From contig JAITKM010000007.1 of the NCBI GenBank assembly GCA_031278395.1, positions 1 to 64,000 on the forward strand: 64,000 nt of DNA. Direction: 5' to 3'. The translations under genes were made by a program, and so were the position numbers. This DNA comes from Deltaproteobacteria bacterium. Its GTDB lineage: Bacteria; Bdellovibrionota_C; UBA2361; SZUA-149; JAITKM01. The notes beneath the pieces were generated by a model. The model had not been told where the DNA came from, did not search any database, and saw nothing but the letters and a program-made list of their open reading frames with translations. Below, in pieces: positions 36,734-46,251 of this stretch (the first letter of the stretch is position 1; each line of letters starts with the position of its first letter).

Positions 36734-38651
36734 CTAACTCTACAAAACCAATCTCCTCTTCATCCTCTTCAATTTTCCCTGATAATTTCTCTATTGCCAA
36801 TGGATTGGATAATTCTTTTAACAACCCCTTCTTATAAAAAAACATCTCTAAAACTTGCTTAGCTATAGGACCTGCTCCTGAACCGCCATGTCCACCATGT
36901 TCAACCAAGACCGAAACTACAATCTCTGGCTCTTGCACCGGTGCAAAAACTACAATCCACGCATGATCGTCTTCTTCAGGATTTAGCTTTTTATTATCGA
37001 CCAGCGCTTTATATTGCGCTGTTCCTGTTTTACCCCCAACTTCAATACCAGGCAATCTCACTCGTCGACCTGTCCCTCGATTGCCGTTAACTACAGTGCT
37101 GGCATATGCTTTAACTGTTTCAAAAGCATTTGCTGGAATATCATCTAAAGTTCTAATTAATTCTGGTTCAATTATTTGTTCCTCACCAGTCATAGTATTG
37201 ATAATTTTTTTCACTAAAAATGGTCGATAGAAACGTCCACCATTTACAATCGTAGCTGTCATTTGCGCAATCTGTAATGGAGTTACATTTAAAAATCCCT
37301 GACCTACTGCCATCGGTAAAATATCGTATGCTTTCCAATGAGGATCATTAGGAAAATTATTTTTTTTCCATTCACGATTGGCAAATAAACCAGAACTTTC
37401 ATTTGGTAAATTAATTCCTGTTGGCGATCCTAACCCCAGTGCAGTAGCGTATTTATAAAATCTATCTATCCCAAGATCCAAAGCTAGCTGATAAAAAAAT
37501 ACATTACAAGAAGTCATTAAGGCTTCTTGCAAATTCAAAGATCCATGTCCTTCTTTTTTCATACAAGCATAACGCCGCCCAAGTTGAAAATATCCAGGAC
37601 AAACATTTCTATTAGTCGCCAATGGTAGGTTCTCTGCTACAGCTGCTAAAGTTTCAACTAATTTAATTGTTGAACCAGACGGATAGGTTCCACTAATAGC
37701 GCGATTATTCATTGGTTTATCTGGGTTGTTTCGTAATGCTTGCCAATCCGTCTTAGAAACACTTCTGGAAAACATGTTTAAATCATACGTCGGAGTTGAG
37801 ACTAATGCCAAAACTTCGCCATTATTAGGATCCAGAGCAACCACTGCTCCAACTTTATTTTGTAAAGCATTTTCCGCAGCCCGCTGTAAATCGACATCTA
37901 ACGTAAGCTGAATATCCTTACCAGAAATACTGTCCACCTTTCCGACTTCTTTTCTTCTTTTGCCGTGTGCGTCAACTTCAACAAGTTTTTTGCCATCAAT
38001 GCCACGTAATTCTTTCTCCCAAATAGCCTCAATTCCACTTTTACCAACTAAATCACCTAGCTTATAAGTTTCGTCCCCGACTAGTTGTCGTTCTTTAAGT
38101 TTATTAGCTGAAATTTCCGAGACATAACCTAAGAGTTGTGCCGCTAGAGATTTAAAAGGATAAATTCTAGCTGGTGAAATTTCAATTATTATACCTGGTA
38201 AACGATATTCATTAGCTTCCAGTTTGGCTATTTGTTCTCGGTCAGCATCTTGAATAATAATCTGCGGTTCAAAGCGTTCTCGTTTATTGGTTCTGCTTTT
38301 AACCACATTAAACAATTCTTCTTTTGAAAGCCCAGTAATCCCGGCAACAGATTCAAGTAAGGTATCCAGATTATTAATATCTTCTAAAACCAGAACCACG
38401 TCAAAAGATGGTCTATTATAAACTACGAGCCGTCCTTCTCGATCTATTATTTCACCACGTGGGGCTAAGATTTTTACTGTGCGTAGTCGATTGTTCTCGG
38501 ATAAATCTTTAAAATATTCGCCTTTGATTACTTGTAAATAATACAAACGAATTACCAAAATAGCTAAAAACGCAAAAACCACAGCGCCAGAAACAATCAA
38601 CTTGCTTTCCATTGCCGTATCTATAATCAAAGCTTTTTTCATAATTCGCAA
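36720..38651 (-). CDS. mrdA: Penicillin-binding protein 2 (elongasome transpeptidase)
   Basis: 643 residues: N-terminal membrane anchor (about 17-36), a PBP dimer domain, and the transpeptidase with active-site STIK at 327-330 (TYPSGSTIK), SCN at 381-383 and a C-terminal GGKTGTAQ. It crosslinks peptidoglycan during side-wall growth. There is an acidic tail of about 20 residues (EDEEEIGFVELDDEL). It lies between mreD and rodA. Confidence 0.95.
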   Translation of the reverse strand: MRIMKKALIIDTAMESKLIVSGAVVFAFLAILVIRLYYLQVIKGEYFKDLSENNRLRTVKILAPRGEIIDREGRLVVYNRPSFDVVLVLEDINNLDTLLESVAGITGLSKEELFNVVKSRTNKRERFEPQIIIQDADREQIAKLEANEYRLPGIIIEISPARIYPFKSLAAQLLGYVSEISANKLKERQLVGDETYKLGDLVGKSGIEAIWEKELRGIDGKKLVEVDAHGKRRKEVGKVDSISGKDIQLTLDVDLQRAAENALQNKVGAVVALDPNNGEVLALVSTPTYDLNMFSRSVSKTDWQALRNNPDKPMNNRAISGTYPSGSTIKLVETLAAVAENLPLATNRNVCPGYFQLGRRYACMKKEGHGSLNLQEALMTSCNVFFYQLALDLGIDRFYKYATALGLGSPTGINLPNESSGLFANREWKKNNFPNDPHWKAYDILPMAVGQGFLNVTPLQIAQMTATIVNGGRFYRPFLVKKIINTMTGEEQIIEPELIRTLDDIPANAFETVKAYASTVVNGNRGTGRRVRLPGIEVGGKTGTAQYKALVDNKKLNPEEDDHAWIVVFAPVQEPEIVVSVLVEHGGHGGSGAGPIAKQVLEMFFYKKGLLKELSNPLAIEKLSGKIEEDEEEIGFVELDDEL

Positions 38652-38681
38652 TTCTTTTAATCGTCAGTATCTATTGTTTTA

Positions 38682-39176
38682 TTAATCTTTACGCCTCTTG
38701 TCCTGTGGCGTTTTCTTTCCAAAAAAAGAAATTGCCCGAACCACAAATGGCGTTAAAACGGAAGTTGTTAAGGTCTCGGTTAAATTAGCAATTCCAATAT
38801 TAGGTTGTATCCAAGAGATTATTAATGAAAAATAAACTAATTGCTTAGTCAAAGACACAATAAAACCTAAAATAAGCAAACCCATAAAACTTTCTACAAA
38901 AAGCTTTTGTCCAACATAATTAACAACTAAAAAAGAAATTACCGCACTCGCAGCATTGGGTCCAACATATAAAACAGAAGCAAAGTCGAAGATTAACCCA
39001 AAGAAAAAGCATAACAATAAGCCATAAATGTCTCGATATTTTAAGGACAAAAAAATAACTAACATGACGAGAAAATCCGGCTTAATTAGGGCTAAGGTCG
39101 GAAAAGATGCAAAACTGCTTTGGATAAAAACCCCTAACAGGCAATAAACAAATAAAATGAAAATTTTTTTAAACAT
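38682..39176 (-). CDS. mreD: Rod shape-determining protein MreD
   Basis: 164 residues, almost entirely membrane segments (five or so), with LALIKPDFLVMLVIFLSLKYRDIYGLLLCFFFGLIFDFAS-type phrases of MreD. It is a membrane component of the elongasome. Sequence conservation is low; position between mreC and mrdA supports the call. Confidence 0.88.
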   Translation of the reverse strand: MFKKIFILFVYCLLGVFIQSSFASFPTLALIKPDFLVMLVIFLSLKYRDIYGLLLCFFFGLIFDFASVLYVGPNAASAVISFLVVNYVGQKLFVESFMGLLILGFIVSLTKQLVYFSLIISWIQPNIGIANLTETLTTSVLTPFVVRAISFFGKKTPQDKRRKD

Positions 39177-39222
39177 AACGAGAGTTTCAAAAATTTTAAA
39201 GGTAATATTATAAAAGCTGTGA

Positions 39223-40044
39223 TTATTCTGATACCAACACCAACACTTCTTCTAATTTAAATAAATCCATACTTGGTTTAACTTCTATTTTTTTTACAAG
39301 TCCAACTGTATCCTCAGCTTTAGTTACTGTCCCAATTAATTTGCCTTTAGGATATATACCATCTAGTCCAGAACTAATAACTTTATCCCCAACCACTACT
39401 CCAGAGCCTTTTAAAACATAGTTCATTTCCAACATTGCCGTGCCCGTGCCTTTTATAATACCCGGCGTGCGGCTGGATTGAATCAAAGCATCAATGCCGC
39501 TAATATTATCTGTTAACAACAAAACTGTTGAAGTCTTTTTGGAGACTGCTATGATCTGACCTACTACTGCTTTACCATCGACAACTGGAGAGCCGACTTT
39601 CATACCGTCTTGTTTGCCGCGATTGATAGTTAGACTTCTAACCCAGTTTGAACTATTCCGCCCAATAACTGTCGCTCCAATTAATTTATAGGGATAGGAT
39701 TGACCAAAATTAAGCAATTTTCTAAGCCGCTGGTTTTCATATTCTACTTCGATTAAGCTGGCAATTTTATCTTCCAGAGCTTTATTTTCGGTAAACAACA
39801 AGTTTCTTGATTTTTCAATATCCCAAAGATTAACGTAACGATTCCAAGCCGCGGCAATAGATTGAAAAAGTTCATGGCGTCCTTTTTCAGCGGGAGCAAT
39901 CACACGCCCTACAAGATTAATCCCCAATGAGGGCAGGTAACTGCCTTTTTCAAAACTTTTTGCAGTGAGACAAAATGATATTATGAGAAGAAAAATTGCC
40001 GTCCCTGACAAGACGTTTTCTTTTATGAAGTTCAAGATCCACAT
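39223..40044 (-). CDS. mreC: Rod shape-determining protein MreC
   Basis: 273 residues: one N-terminal membrane segment (about 12-29), a coiled coil (about 75-115, ending YENQRLRKLLNF), then the beta-barrel domains with GATVIGRNSSNWVRSLTINRG, VDGKAVVGQI and SSGLDGIYPKGKLIGTV. It scaffolds the elongasome in the periplasm. It is the first gene of this run; mreB is not in the window. Confidence 0.93.
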   Translation of the reverse strand: MWILNFIKENVLSGTAIFLLIISFCLTAKSFEKGSYLPSLGINLVGRVIAPAEKGRHELFQSIAAAWNRYVNLWDIEKSRNLLFTENKALEDKIASLIEVEYENQRLRKLLNFGQSYPYKLIGATVIGRNSSNWVRSLTINRGKQDGMKVGSPVVDGKAVVGQIIAVSKKTSTVLLLTDNISGIDALIQSSRTPGIIKGTGTAMLEMNYVLKGSGVVVGDKVISSGLDGIYPKGKLIGTVTKAEDTVGLVKKIEVKPSMDLFKLEEVLVLVSE

Positions 40045-40189
40045 GACAGCAAGTAATATTTAGATTTAAGGATAATAAAATGGCTAGAGTCAAAATCGCT
40101 AACTATTTTATCAACAAAATAAAGGCGGGCGGCTAAATACTTTTAAGTGTATCTAGTTGTCAATATTAAATTTTTGTTCCAATAATTAG

Positions 40190-40775
40190 TGTTCAGTGGT
40201 TAGTGTAGAGTGGTTAGTGATTAGTGGCTGGTGGTTAGTGCTCACTGGTTTGCTCGCTGGTATGGGGTTGTTCAGTGGATAGTGGTTAGTGGATAGTGCT
40301 CGCTCGCTGGTATGGGGTTACTTTTTCACTATTCACCAGACAGCGAACACTAGCCACTAATCACTATCCACTGAACACCAGATTGGCTGGCGCTGCTGGC
40401 TGGTATGGGGTTACTTTTAAGCATAAGTTTAGATGGAAACTTTTTTAAATATTTGACGATCAATTTAAAGTTTTGAGCTTTGTTCAAGATCCGAAAAAAA
40501 CATAATAATTACAACCAAAATTACAAAATCTAAAGTAACCCCATACCAGTGTGATTGTGAACCAGTGTGATTGTGATTGTGAATTGTGATTGATTGTGAT
40601 TAGTGGTTAGTGCTGGCTCGCTGAAAATTTCCATCTAAATTTATGCTTAAAAGTTGCTTACCTAAAAGTAACCCCATACCAGCCAGCCAGCAGAGCCAGC
40701 GAGCACTAATCACTAGCCACTAATTGGTGCTCGCTGGTATGGGGTTACTTTTAAGCACTTTTAAGCATAAGTTTC
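40190..40775. repeat. Dense cluster of dispersed repeats with long inverted arms
   Basis: About 590 bp made of recurring words: six copies of the CTGGTATGGGGTTAC repeat (40257, 40307, 40400, 40531, 40664 and 40735, in both orientations), GTGGTTAGTG/ATTAGTGG words, and GTGATTGTGATT words. The arms at 40400-40440 and 40628-40682 are inverted copies, differing by one base and a 15-bp insertion. The reversed words in 40325-40380 mirror 40190-40310. No coding region is present. The arrangement looks like nested miniature elements rather than a simple satellite. Confidence 0.85.
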
Positions 40776-41185
40776 TAACCACTAACCAAAGACACCAGCA
40801 CTTCCCTATTATGTGGAGTTTTACGATGTTCCCAAAGATAAACTCCCTGCCAAGTTCCAAGAGCAAGTTGTCCATCCAAAATCGGAATTGATAAACTAGT
40901 GTTAGTTAATACTGATTTGATATGTGATGGCATATCATCTGGACCTTCCAGTACATGCGAAAACTTAGTTGGAACTAAAGAAAACAAATCATTTATCCAT
41001 CTCTGAATATCTGCTTTGACTGCGGGATCAGCATTCTCCTGAATTATCAAACTAGCACTAGTATGTGGAACAAAAATCGTGCAAAGTCCCTCTTCAATCC
41101 CGCTTTCTCGAATCACCTCTTCGACTTTCCTGGTAATTTCTACAAATTCTTGTTGTGTCGTTTTTATTGTAATTGTCTTAATCAT
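40775..41185 (-). CDS. YjbQ/UPF0047 family protein
   Basis: 136 residues matching UPF0047: CTIFVPHTSASLIIQENADPAVKADIQRW with metal-binding His, then LGTWQGVYLWEHRKTPHNREVLV at the end. Members have been linked to secondary thiamine-phosphate synthase activity, but the physiological role is uncertain. The C-terminus touches the edge of the repeat cluster. The RNB gene lies upstream on the same strand with a 75-bp gap. Confidence 0.92.
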   Translation of the reverse strand: MIKTITIKTTQQEFVEITRKVEEVIRESGIEEGLCTIFVPHTSASLIIQENADPAVKADIQRWINDLFSLVPTKFSHVLEGPDDMPSHIKSVLTNTSLSIPILDGQLALGTWQGVYLWEHRKTPHNREVLVSLVSG

Positions 41186-41259
41186 AATTCAATTCACCAT
41201 TACTGCGTAACAATCCAAATTTCTAAAAACTTATTTTTTAGCTTGGCAATGTTGTTCTA

Positions 41260-43353
41260 CTATTCATTATAATTCCTCACCTCCGCTAGCCTCATCACCA
41301 AATCATCTGGATTAATTTTTTTAATCTTTAAACTTACTCTATCGCCTGGTTTATTTAAAATAACTCCCCGCACTCTCTTGGATTCTAACGGTTCAAAACT
41401 CCAAATTAAAGATAAACTATCTAACTCAACTAACGGATTTTTTACTCCCACATTTCTCAACACAGTCCCCTCTAACTCCGTCCAGCCTTCCTGGATAATA
41501 TATCTGAGCAACCAATAACGATTACGTTCTTTCTGCAAAGTCCTAGCCTCTTGTAAGCTTTCATCTGTTTTATTAGCAAGTTTTTGCAAAGTCTCCACTG
41601 AAAAGAATCCCCGCTTTTCTCTCAAAAAACTAATTATCTGTTTTTGATTAATTAAATCCACAGCACGTCTAATCGGCGAAGTAATTTGCGTATAAACATC
41701 CACGCCTAAAGAATAATGTTTTAAAGGCTCGGTCCCTGTAATTGACTTTTTCATTACTATACATTGTAAAAAATTACGAGCGACTCCCTCCGGTACATCT
41801 AACGCTAAACTTTTCGGGTCAGTATCCGGCTCTGCCTGACTGCGATAAATGATCGCTAAATTATTATCCTTGGCAAACGAAGCCGCCGTATAATTTGCCA
41901 GCACCATTAACTCGCTCACTAACTTGCGGGCTGGCGTATTATCGTTGTTTTGCTCAAGTCCTATTTTCCCATCTGCTAATAACACTGGTAACATTTCATT
42001 TCTCTGAAAAACAACTGCTCCAGTATTAAGTCTGGCTTGTTCTAACTTTAAAGTGAAGTCGTATAATTTGTGTAATAAATTATCTAATTCGCAAGCTGGC
42101 GGCTTACTTAAAGCCTCATCTACTGTCTCATAATCTAGTCTTTGCTTAACCATGATTTTTGACCTCAAAATCTCACGGCGCACTATCTTATCCTCGTTAT
42201 CTAAATACAGGAAAAAAGTCATTGCAAAACGAACTTGATTATTTACCAAACTACAAGCTTTCTCAGAAAGCTGTTGTGGAAGCATATGGACTTTTTGTTC
42301 TGGAAAATATAAAGAACTCGCCCTGAATAATGACTCTTCAAATAAATCTGTGTTAGGTTTAACTAAGTCTGCTACATCAGTTATGTGAATCCCGATACGC
42401 CACCCTTGAGTTAATTTTTCCAAAGACAATGCATCATCAATATCTTTTGTTTCTATGCCATCAATACTAAAAATATTAAGTTCTGTTAAATCCTCAAATT
42501 CCTCCTGAACAAAATGCTCGGCGTAAGTTTTGACTAGCTGTGCCGCAGAATCTTCAAGCTCTAAATCAAACTTTGTATAGCGCCCAACTTTGTAAAGCGC
42601 TAGATTTTCATCTCGGCTAAAATGACCTATCTTGACTAACAAATTAAAAGCGCGCTCTTCGCCTCGCCCAGTTAAAACGATTTTAGCTCGTTGCACAATT
42701 TCATCTAAGACAGAGAGGGCAGTTTTATAATCAAATGCTTTACTACCTGAAGCAGCATATTGTTCTAATATGCCTATTTCATCTGGTAATTTTATATTTT
42801 TCTTGCCGTTTAAAATAGACACAATTGCTACAACTAGCCTTTCTTGGGCTTGCTTTCTTAAAAGCTCGTTAGCTTGCTTCTTTTTTAGCTCTTCAATAAT
42901 CGAACTGCTACGCGGCTCAAACCAAACACCAGTTTTATCGCGTTTAAAAAAAATTTTATCTTCTAAAAGGACGCGATGGACAGCTAGTTTTTTAACTAGA
43001 TCTAACTCTGAAAAAAACAATTCGGCAATTTCTTGTTCCGCAACAGTTTTTCCAGCTTCAGCAAACATTTCCCAAGCTGACTCAAGTTGAATTTCAAGAA
43101 AGGCGGCTTGTGCTGACTGAGTCAGTTCTTTAAGCCAAGTTAGGCGTTCAGCAGCTGTATTTAACTCTTTAGCTTTGCCCAGTCTAAATAGCCTATTACT
43201 AGGTAAAAAAAGATTATTTCCTGTCTCATTAAAAATTTCAAACTTGTCTTTATTTAGCCCGATAATAATTCCCAACAACGATTTACTATTTTGTTGATAC
43301 TCAACTACTGTTCCAGTGGTTAGATTTTCTGTTTTACTTGGCTTTAAATCCAT
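41260..43353 (-). CDS. RNB-domain ribonuclease (RNase II/R family)
   Basis: 697 residues. The catalytic RNB core has IFSIDGIETKDIDDALSLEK, which carries the clustered metal-binding aspartates, then AMTFFLYLDNEDKI and SPIRRAVDLINQKQI. The N-terminus (about 1-60) looks like a small beta-barrel, and an S1-like C-terminal segment is short. It degrades RNA 3' to 5'. The domain make-up is closer to the compact bacterial RNB proteins than to full RNase R (inference). A zinc-ribbon gene lies upstream. Confidence 0.88.
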   Translation of the reverse strand: MDLKPSKTENLTTGTVVEYQQNSKSLLGIIIGLNKDKFEIFNETGNNLFLPSNRLFRLGKAKELNTAAERLTWLKELTQSAQAAFLEIQLESAWEMFAEAGKTVAEQEIAELFFSELDLVKKLAVHRVLLEDKIFFKRDKTGVWFEPRSSSIIEELKKKQANELLRKQAQERLVVAIVSILNGKKNIKLPDEIGILEQYAASGSKAFDYKTALSVLDEIVQRAKIVLTGRGEERAFNLLVKIGHFSRDENLALYKVGRYTKFDLELEDSAAQLVKTYAEHFVQEEFEDLTELNIFSIDGIETKDIDDALSLEKLTQGWRIGIHITDVADLVKPNTDLFEESLFRASSLYFPEQKVHMLPQQLSEKACSLVNNQVRFAMTFFLYLDNEDKIVRREILRSKIMVKQRLDYETVDEALSKPPACELDNLLHKLYDFTLKLEQARLNTGAVVFQRNEMLPVLLADGKIGLEQNNDNTPARKLVSELMVLANYTAASFAKDNNLAIIYRSQAEPDTDPKSLALDVPEGVARNFLQCIVMKKSITGTEPLKHYSLGVDVYTQITSPIRRAVDLINQKQIISFLREKRGFFSVETLQKLANKTDESLQEARTLQKERNRYWLLRYIIQEGWTELEGTVLRNVGVKNPLVELDSLSLIWSFEPLESKRVRGVILNKPGDRVSLKIKKINPDDLVMRLAEVRNYNE

Positions 43354-43451
43354 ATTATTCTGTATTATTCTGTCATTTAAAATTTTTTCAGAAGATTAAT
43401 CTCAAGTTTAAAGAATAATTCTATAAGCTGATTTTATTGAATAAAAGAATT

Positions 43452-43739
43452 TTATAAAAACAAATCATTCAATTTTTTTAATGTATCCTCTTTGGTTTGT
43501 TCTGTTGAGTTTCCTTCTATTTCTCGTCCCAAGCTAAAATAATCACAAAAATTTGCTCGTCCTTTTTCAACTACGCGTTCTGCTTGTGGTTCGCCACACT
43601 CGTTATAGCTTTGGGAATTATAAAACTTACAGTTGCAACAACATCGCACATCTGAGTGACATATTGCACACTCTGCAGAACGTCCAATAATTTCGCCAAC
43701 TTTAAAACCAAGTTCGCTTGAACATCTATAGCATTTCAT
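43452..43739 (-). CDS. Small zinc-ribbon protein
   Basis: 95 residues with paired cysteines: CYRC near the start, CAIC, CCCNC and CGE with FCDYF later. These would bind two zinc ions. The pattern CKFYNSQSYNECGEPQAERVVEKGRANFCDYFS is one I associate with short conserved proteins of deltaproteobacteria-like genomes. It lies about 100 bp upstream of the RNB ribonuclease on the same strand. Function unknown. Confidence 0.75.
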   Translation of the reverse strand: MKCYRCSSELGFKVGEIIGRSAECAICHSDVRCCCNCKFYNSQSYNECGEPQAERVVEKGRANFCDYFSLGREIEGNSTEQTKEDTLKKLNDLFL

Positions 43740-44023
43740 AAATTCTACTATCTAAATTATGTTTTATCAGTTAAAAATCCGCCCGAAACTATACTATTTC
43801 GCACAAAGTTTCAAATACTAATAAAATTAACATATCTTATATTTACTCTGGTATGGAATTACATATAAGTAATCTATATAAATACTAAATTTTAATATGT
43901 ATTCATTATTCAGAATAAGAGCCTTTGACACCCTGGGATTGGAGAGACAAGTTTTAAATTTACCAGACTACTACTTCTGTTCCAGAATCTTAGAGGGAGG
44001 CTATAAATTAAAATTAACAGCAT
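43740..44023. other. Divergent promoter spacer
   Basis: No gene. It contains a weak reverse copy of the dispersed repeat near 43848-43864 (CTGGTATGGAATTACAT). Confidence 0.4.
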
Positions 44024-44860
44024 ATGAAACTATTATTTAAGACGCCTCACAGTAGAACAAAAATCGTCGCTTTTATATTTTTTATTCTGCCTCTACTTGT
44101 TACCTGCTCACATAACAAAACCCCAATACCAATTGGTCAAATCCCTGAGGTTGTTTCAGTCAATCCAGCTGATGAACGATATGGTCATGAAACAATGACT
44201 AATTTATCTAAAGAGTATGAACTAGACTATACAGATCCAAACTATCAAAGATTAGTAAATATTGTAGAAAGGCTTTCGGAAGCTATTAATGCTAAACAAG
44301 ACCCGTGGCATGTCTTTTTGTTTAAAGCCCCAAATATTAAAAATGCTGGTGCGACTAAAGGTAATCACATTTTTGTTTGGTCTGGTATTTTACAAACTGT
44401 GCAAAAAGATTCCGAACTTGCCGCCATTCTAGCCCACGAAATGGCGCATATTATAGCTCAACATGTTTCTAACTCAACTTTGGAAACTACACAGGTATTA
44501 GTCAATGTCGCTTCAATCTTAGTGGGAGCCGGAGTCTCAATTGCGATTAAAGATCCAACCCTCGCCAATAATGCCAGCGATCTCTCGCAAGTTCTAACAA
44601 ATGTAGTCGGCAATGAACTTTTTACCAACGAATACTCACGAGAAAACGAAATAGAAGCCGACCATATTGGTTTAATGATTATGGCAAAAGCTAAATATCA
44701 TCCTCAAGATGCTATCAATTATTGGAAACGCATTGAACAAGATCCTAAGATGGCAGCAACTATGAAATATTTTTCAACTCACCCAACAACCAGAGATAGA
44801 ATTATCAACTTAGAAAAGGCTTTGCCACTAGCGCTAATGTATTATCAAGGTAAGAAGTAA
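44024..44860 (+). CDS. M48-family metalloprotease, probable lipoprotein
   Basis: 278 residues. A signal peptide ends in LLVTC, an imperfect lipobox with Thr at -1. The M48 zinc motif HEMAH lies in AAILAHEMAHIIAQH, with the third ligand in NEIEADHIG and a typical FSTHPTTRDRI ending. It is a periplasmic quality-control protease of the BepA/LoiP type. A single gene on the plus strand. Confidence 0.92.
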   Translation: MKLLFKTPHSRTKIVAFIFFILPLLVTCSHNKTPIPIGQIPEVVSVNPADERYGHETMTNLSKEYELDYTDPNYQRLVNIVERLSEAINAKQDPWHVFLFKAPNIKNAGATKGNHIFVWSGILQTVQKDSELAAILAHEMAHIIAQHVSNSTLETTQVLVNVASILVGAGVSIAIKDPTLANNASDLSQVLTNVVGNELFTNEYSRENEIEADHIGLMIMAKAKYHPQDAINYWKRIEQDPKMAATMKYFSTHPTTRDRIINLEKALPLALMYYQGKK

Positions 44861-44918
44861 GCTCATAACACCTCAGGGCGTTCTACTTCCTAACAATCTT
44901 TCACACCATAATATATTT

Positions 44919-45740
44919 CTACAACTCCAAGATAAACATTACAACTCCGATAACAATTATCATTCCAGCCGCAGCGCATCTTAGAAAAATACTAAATTTA
45001 GACGGCACCTGATGAGCTGCTGGATACTCACAGAGCAACTTTTTTGAGGCGAAAATACTGATTATACCCAGAACACACAAAGCTAAAGCCATACCCGCCG
45101 ACATACAAAATACCAAAATAATACCAGTACCGAGCATTTGCTCAGACATAGTATAAAACAAAAAGGCCAAGATACTTGGACAAGGCACTAAACCCACCCC
45201 AAAACCTAGAAGCCATCCCATTTTTTTCTCGCCGCTCAAAGTCACAAGTCCATGACAACAACACGCGCACGAACATTTATGCAAATGCCGAAACAACATA
45301 AATAATCCTAGCATGGCAATAACTGCATAACTGACAAGCTTCATATATCTTAAGCTACTATCGCCAACAAACATTACCTGCGCCAGCTTTTGCGCCACTA
45401 AAACAATAACAATAGACGAAAGCGCATGAATTAACGCTATCTGGACACCAGCTATTATACCGCGCAAATATCTGGCGTTATGTGAGCTAAAATACGAAAT
45501 TACAACAAACTTTCCATGCCCCGGACCAAACGCATGCAAAACGCCATACAAAAAAGCCAGCGGTATAATCGTCCACAAAACCGCTACATCTCCACTTTCA
45601 AATAAATCAAGCCCCTTAAATAGTTTTTCATAAACATCATCGCCTACCCCAGCATGCGCATAAACTGAAGTCGTCCAACAAAAAATACCAGCTAAAAATA
45701 AAATCCATTTAAACATATTAACCCAACCCTGCCTAATCAC
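44919..45740 (-). CDS. NicO/RcnA-type nickel/cobalt permease
   Basis: 273 residues with about six membrane segments. The first after the signal-like N-terminus holds the family motif HAFGPGHGKFVV, and a second element GFGVGLVPCPSILAFLF is also typical. A Cys/His stretch (CSCACCCHGL) in the cytoplasmic loop may bind metal. It moves Ni or Co ions; direction (uptake or efflux) cannot be read. It is divergent from the Fur-family gene, with the palindromic operator between the two. Confidence 0.85.
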   Translation of the reverse strand: MIRQGWVNMFKWILFLAGIFCWTTSVYAHAGVGDDVYEKLFKGLDLFESGDVAVLWTIIPLAFLYGVLHAFGPGHGKFVVISYFSSHNARYLRGIIAGVQIALIHALSSIVIVLVAQKLAQVMFVGDSSLRYMKLVSYAVIAMLGLFMLFRHLHKCSCACCCHGLVTLSGEKKMGWLLGFGVGLVPCPSILAFLFYTMSEQMLGTGIILVFCMSAGMALALCVLGIISIFASKKLLCEYPAAHQVPSKFSIFLRCAAAGMIIVIGVVMFILEL

Positions 45741-45800
45741 TATTATTTTAATTTAGCGGCTGTAACATTTTGTTCTGGACAAGTAAAGCGCAATCTCCTC

Positions 45801-45823
45801 TTATTGCAAATGATTTGCAATAA
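45801..45823. promoter_or_regulatory. Perfect palindromic operator (Nur/Fur-box-like)
   Basis: TTATTGCAAAT, one central G, then ATTTGCAATAA: a perfect 11-1-11 palindrome. It contains TTGCAA-N5-TTGCAA, the form described for the nickel regulator Nur. It sits 45 bp before the start of a Fur-family gene and about 60 bp from the start of the divergent Ni/Co permease, so autoregulation and permease control are likely (inference). Confidence 0.8.
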
Positions 45824-45867
45824 TGCTATAGCAGCGCCCCTTAAGATAATGAAATTTGGAGTAACTC

Positions 45868-46251
45868 ATGGCATTGATACGCAATACAGTTCAGAAAAAA
45901 ATGATATTAGACGTATTTCGTAGCACAACTAGCCTGCTTTCAGCAGAAGGTATTTACGAAAAACTTGGCGGCTCAATCGCAAAATCCACTATCTATCGTA
46001 ATATACCTACGCTCGTCGAAAACGGCTTGCTGGAGCTACATTACTTGGACGGCTGCTCAATGTATAAAATCGGCACAAAAAAACACTCGCACTATCTGAT
46101 ATGCGACGTCTGCCATTCCATGACACCAATCTCAGGTTGCAACATTCGCTTCATTGAAAAAAAAGCCAAACGCGAAACTGGCTTTATAATCAAAAAACAT
46201 CATTTACAAATAAACGGTACTTGCCGTAAATGCGCTAAAGGAAAAAAATGA
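45868..46251 (+). CDS. Fur-family metal-responsive repressor
   Basis: 127 residues. N-terminal winged helix (STIYRNIPTLVENGLLE), then the dimer domain with HSHYLICDVCHSM, a C-x-x-C zinc site, and a second CRKC near the C-terminus. Fur, Zur, Nur and PerR cannot be separated by eye. The Nur-like operator and the Ni/Co permease next to it favour nickel sensing (inference). Its stop overlaps the start of the CooC-like gene by 4 bp, so it heads the operon. Confidence 0.92.
   Translation: MALIRNTVQKKMILDVFRSTTSLLSAEGIYEKLGGSIAKSTIYRNIPTLVENGLLELHYLDGCSMYKIGTKKHSHYLICDVCHSMTPISGCNIRFIEKKAKRETGFIIKKHHLQINGTCRKCAKGKK

Noticed and set aside
40190-40775. CRISPR array
   Set aside because: Repeats occur in both orientations with irregular spacing and variable words between them, and no cas gene is near.
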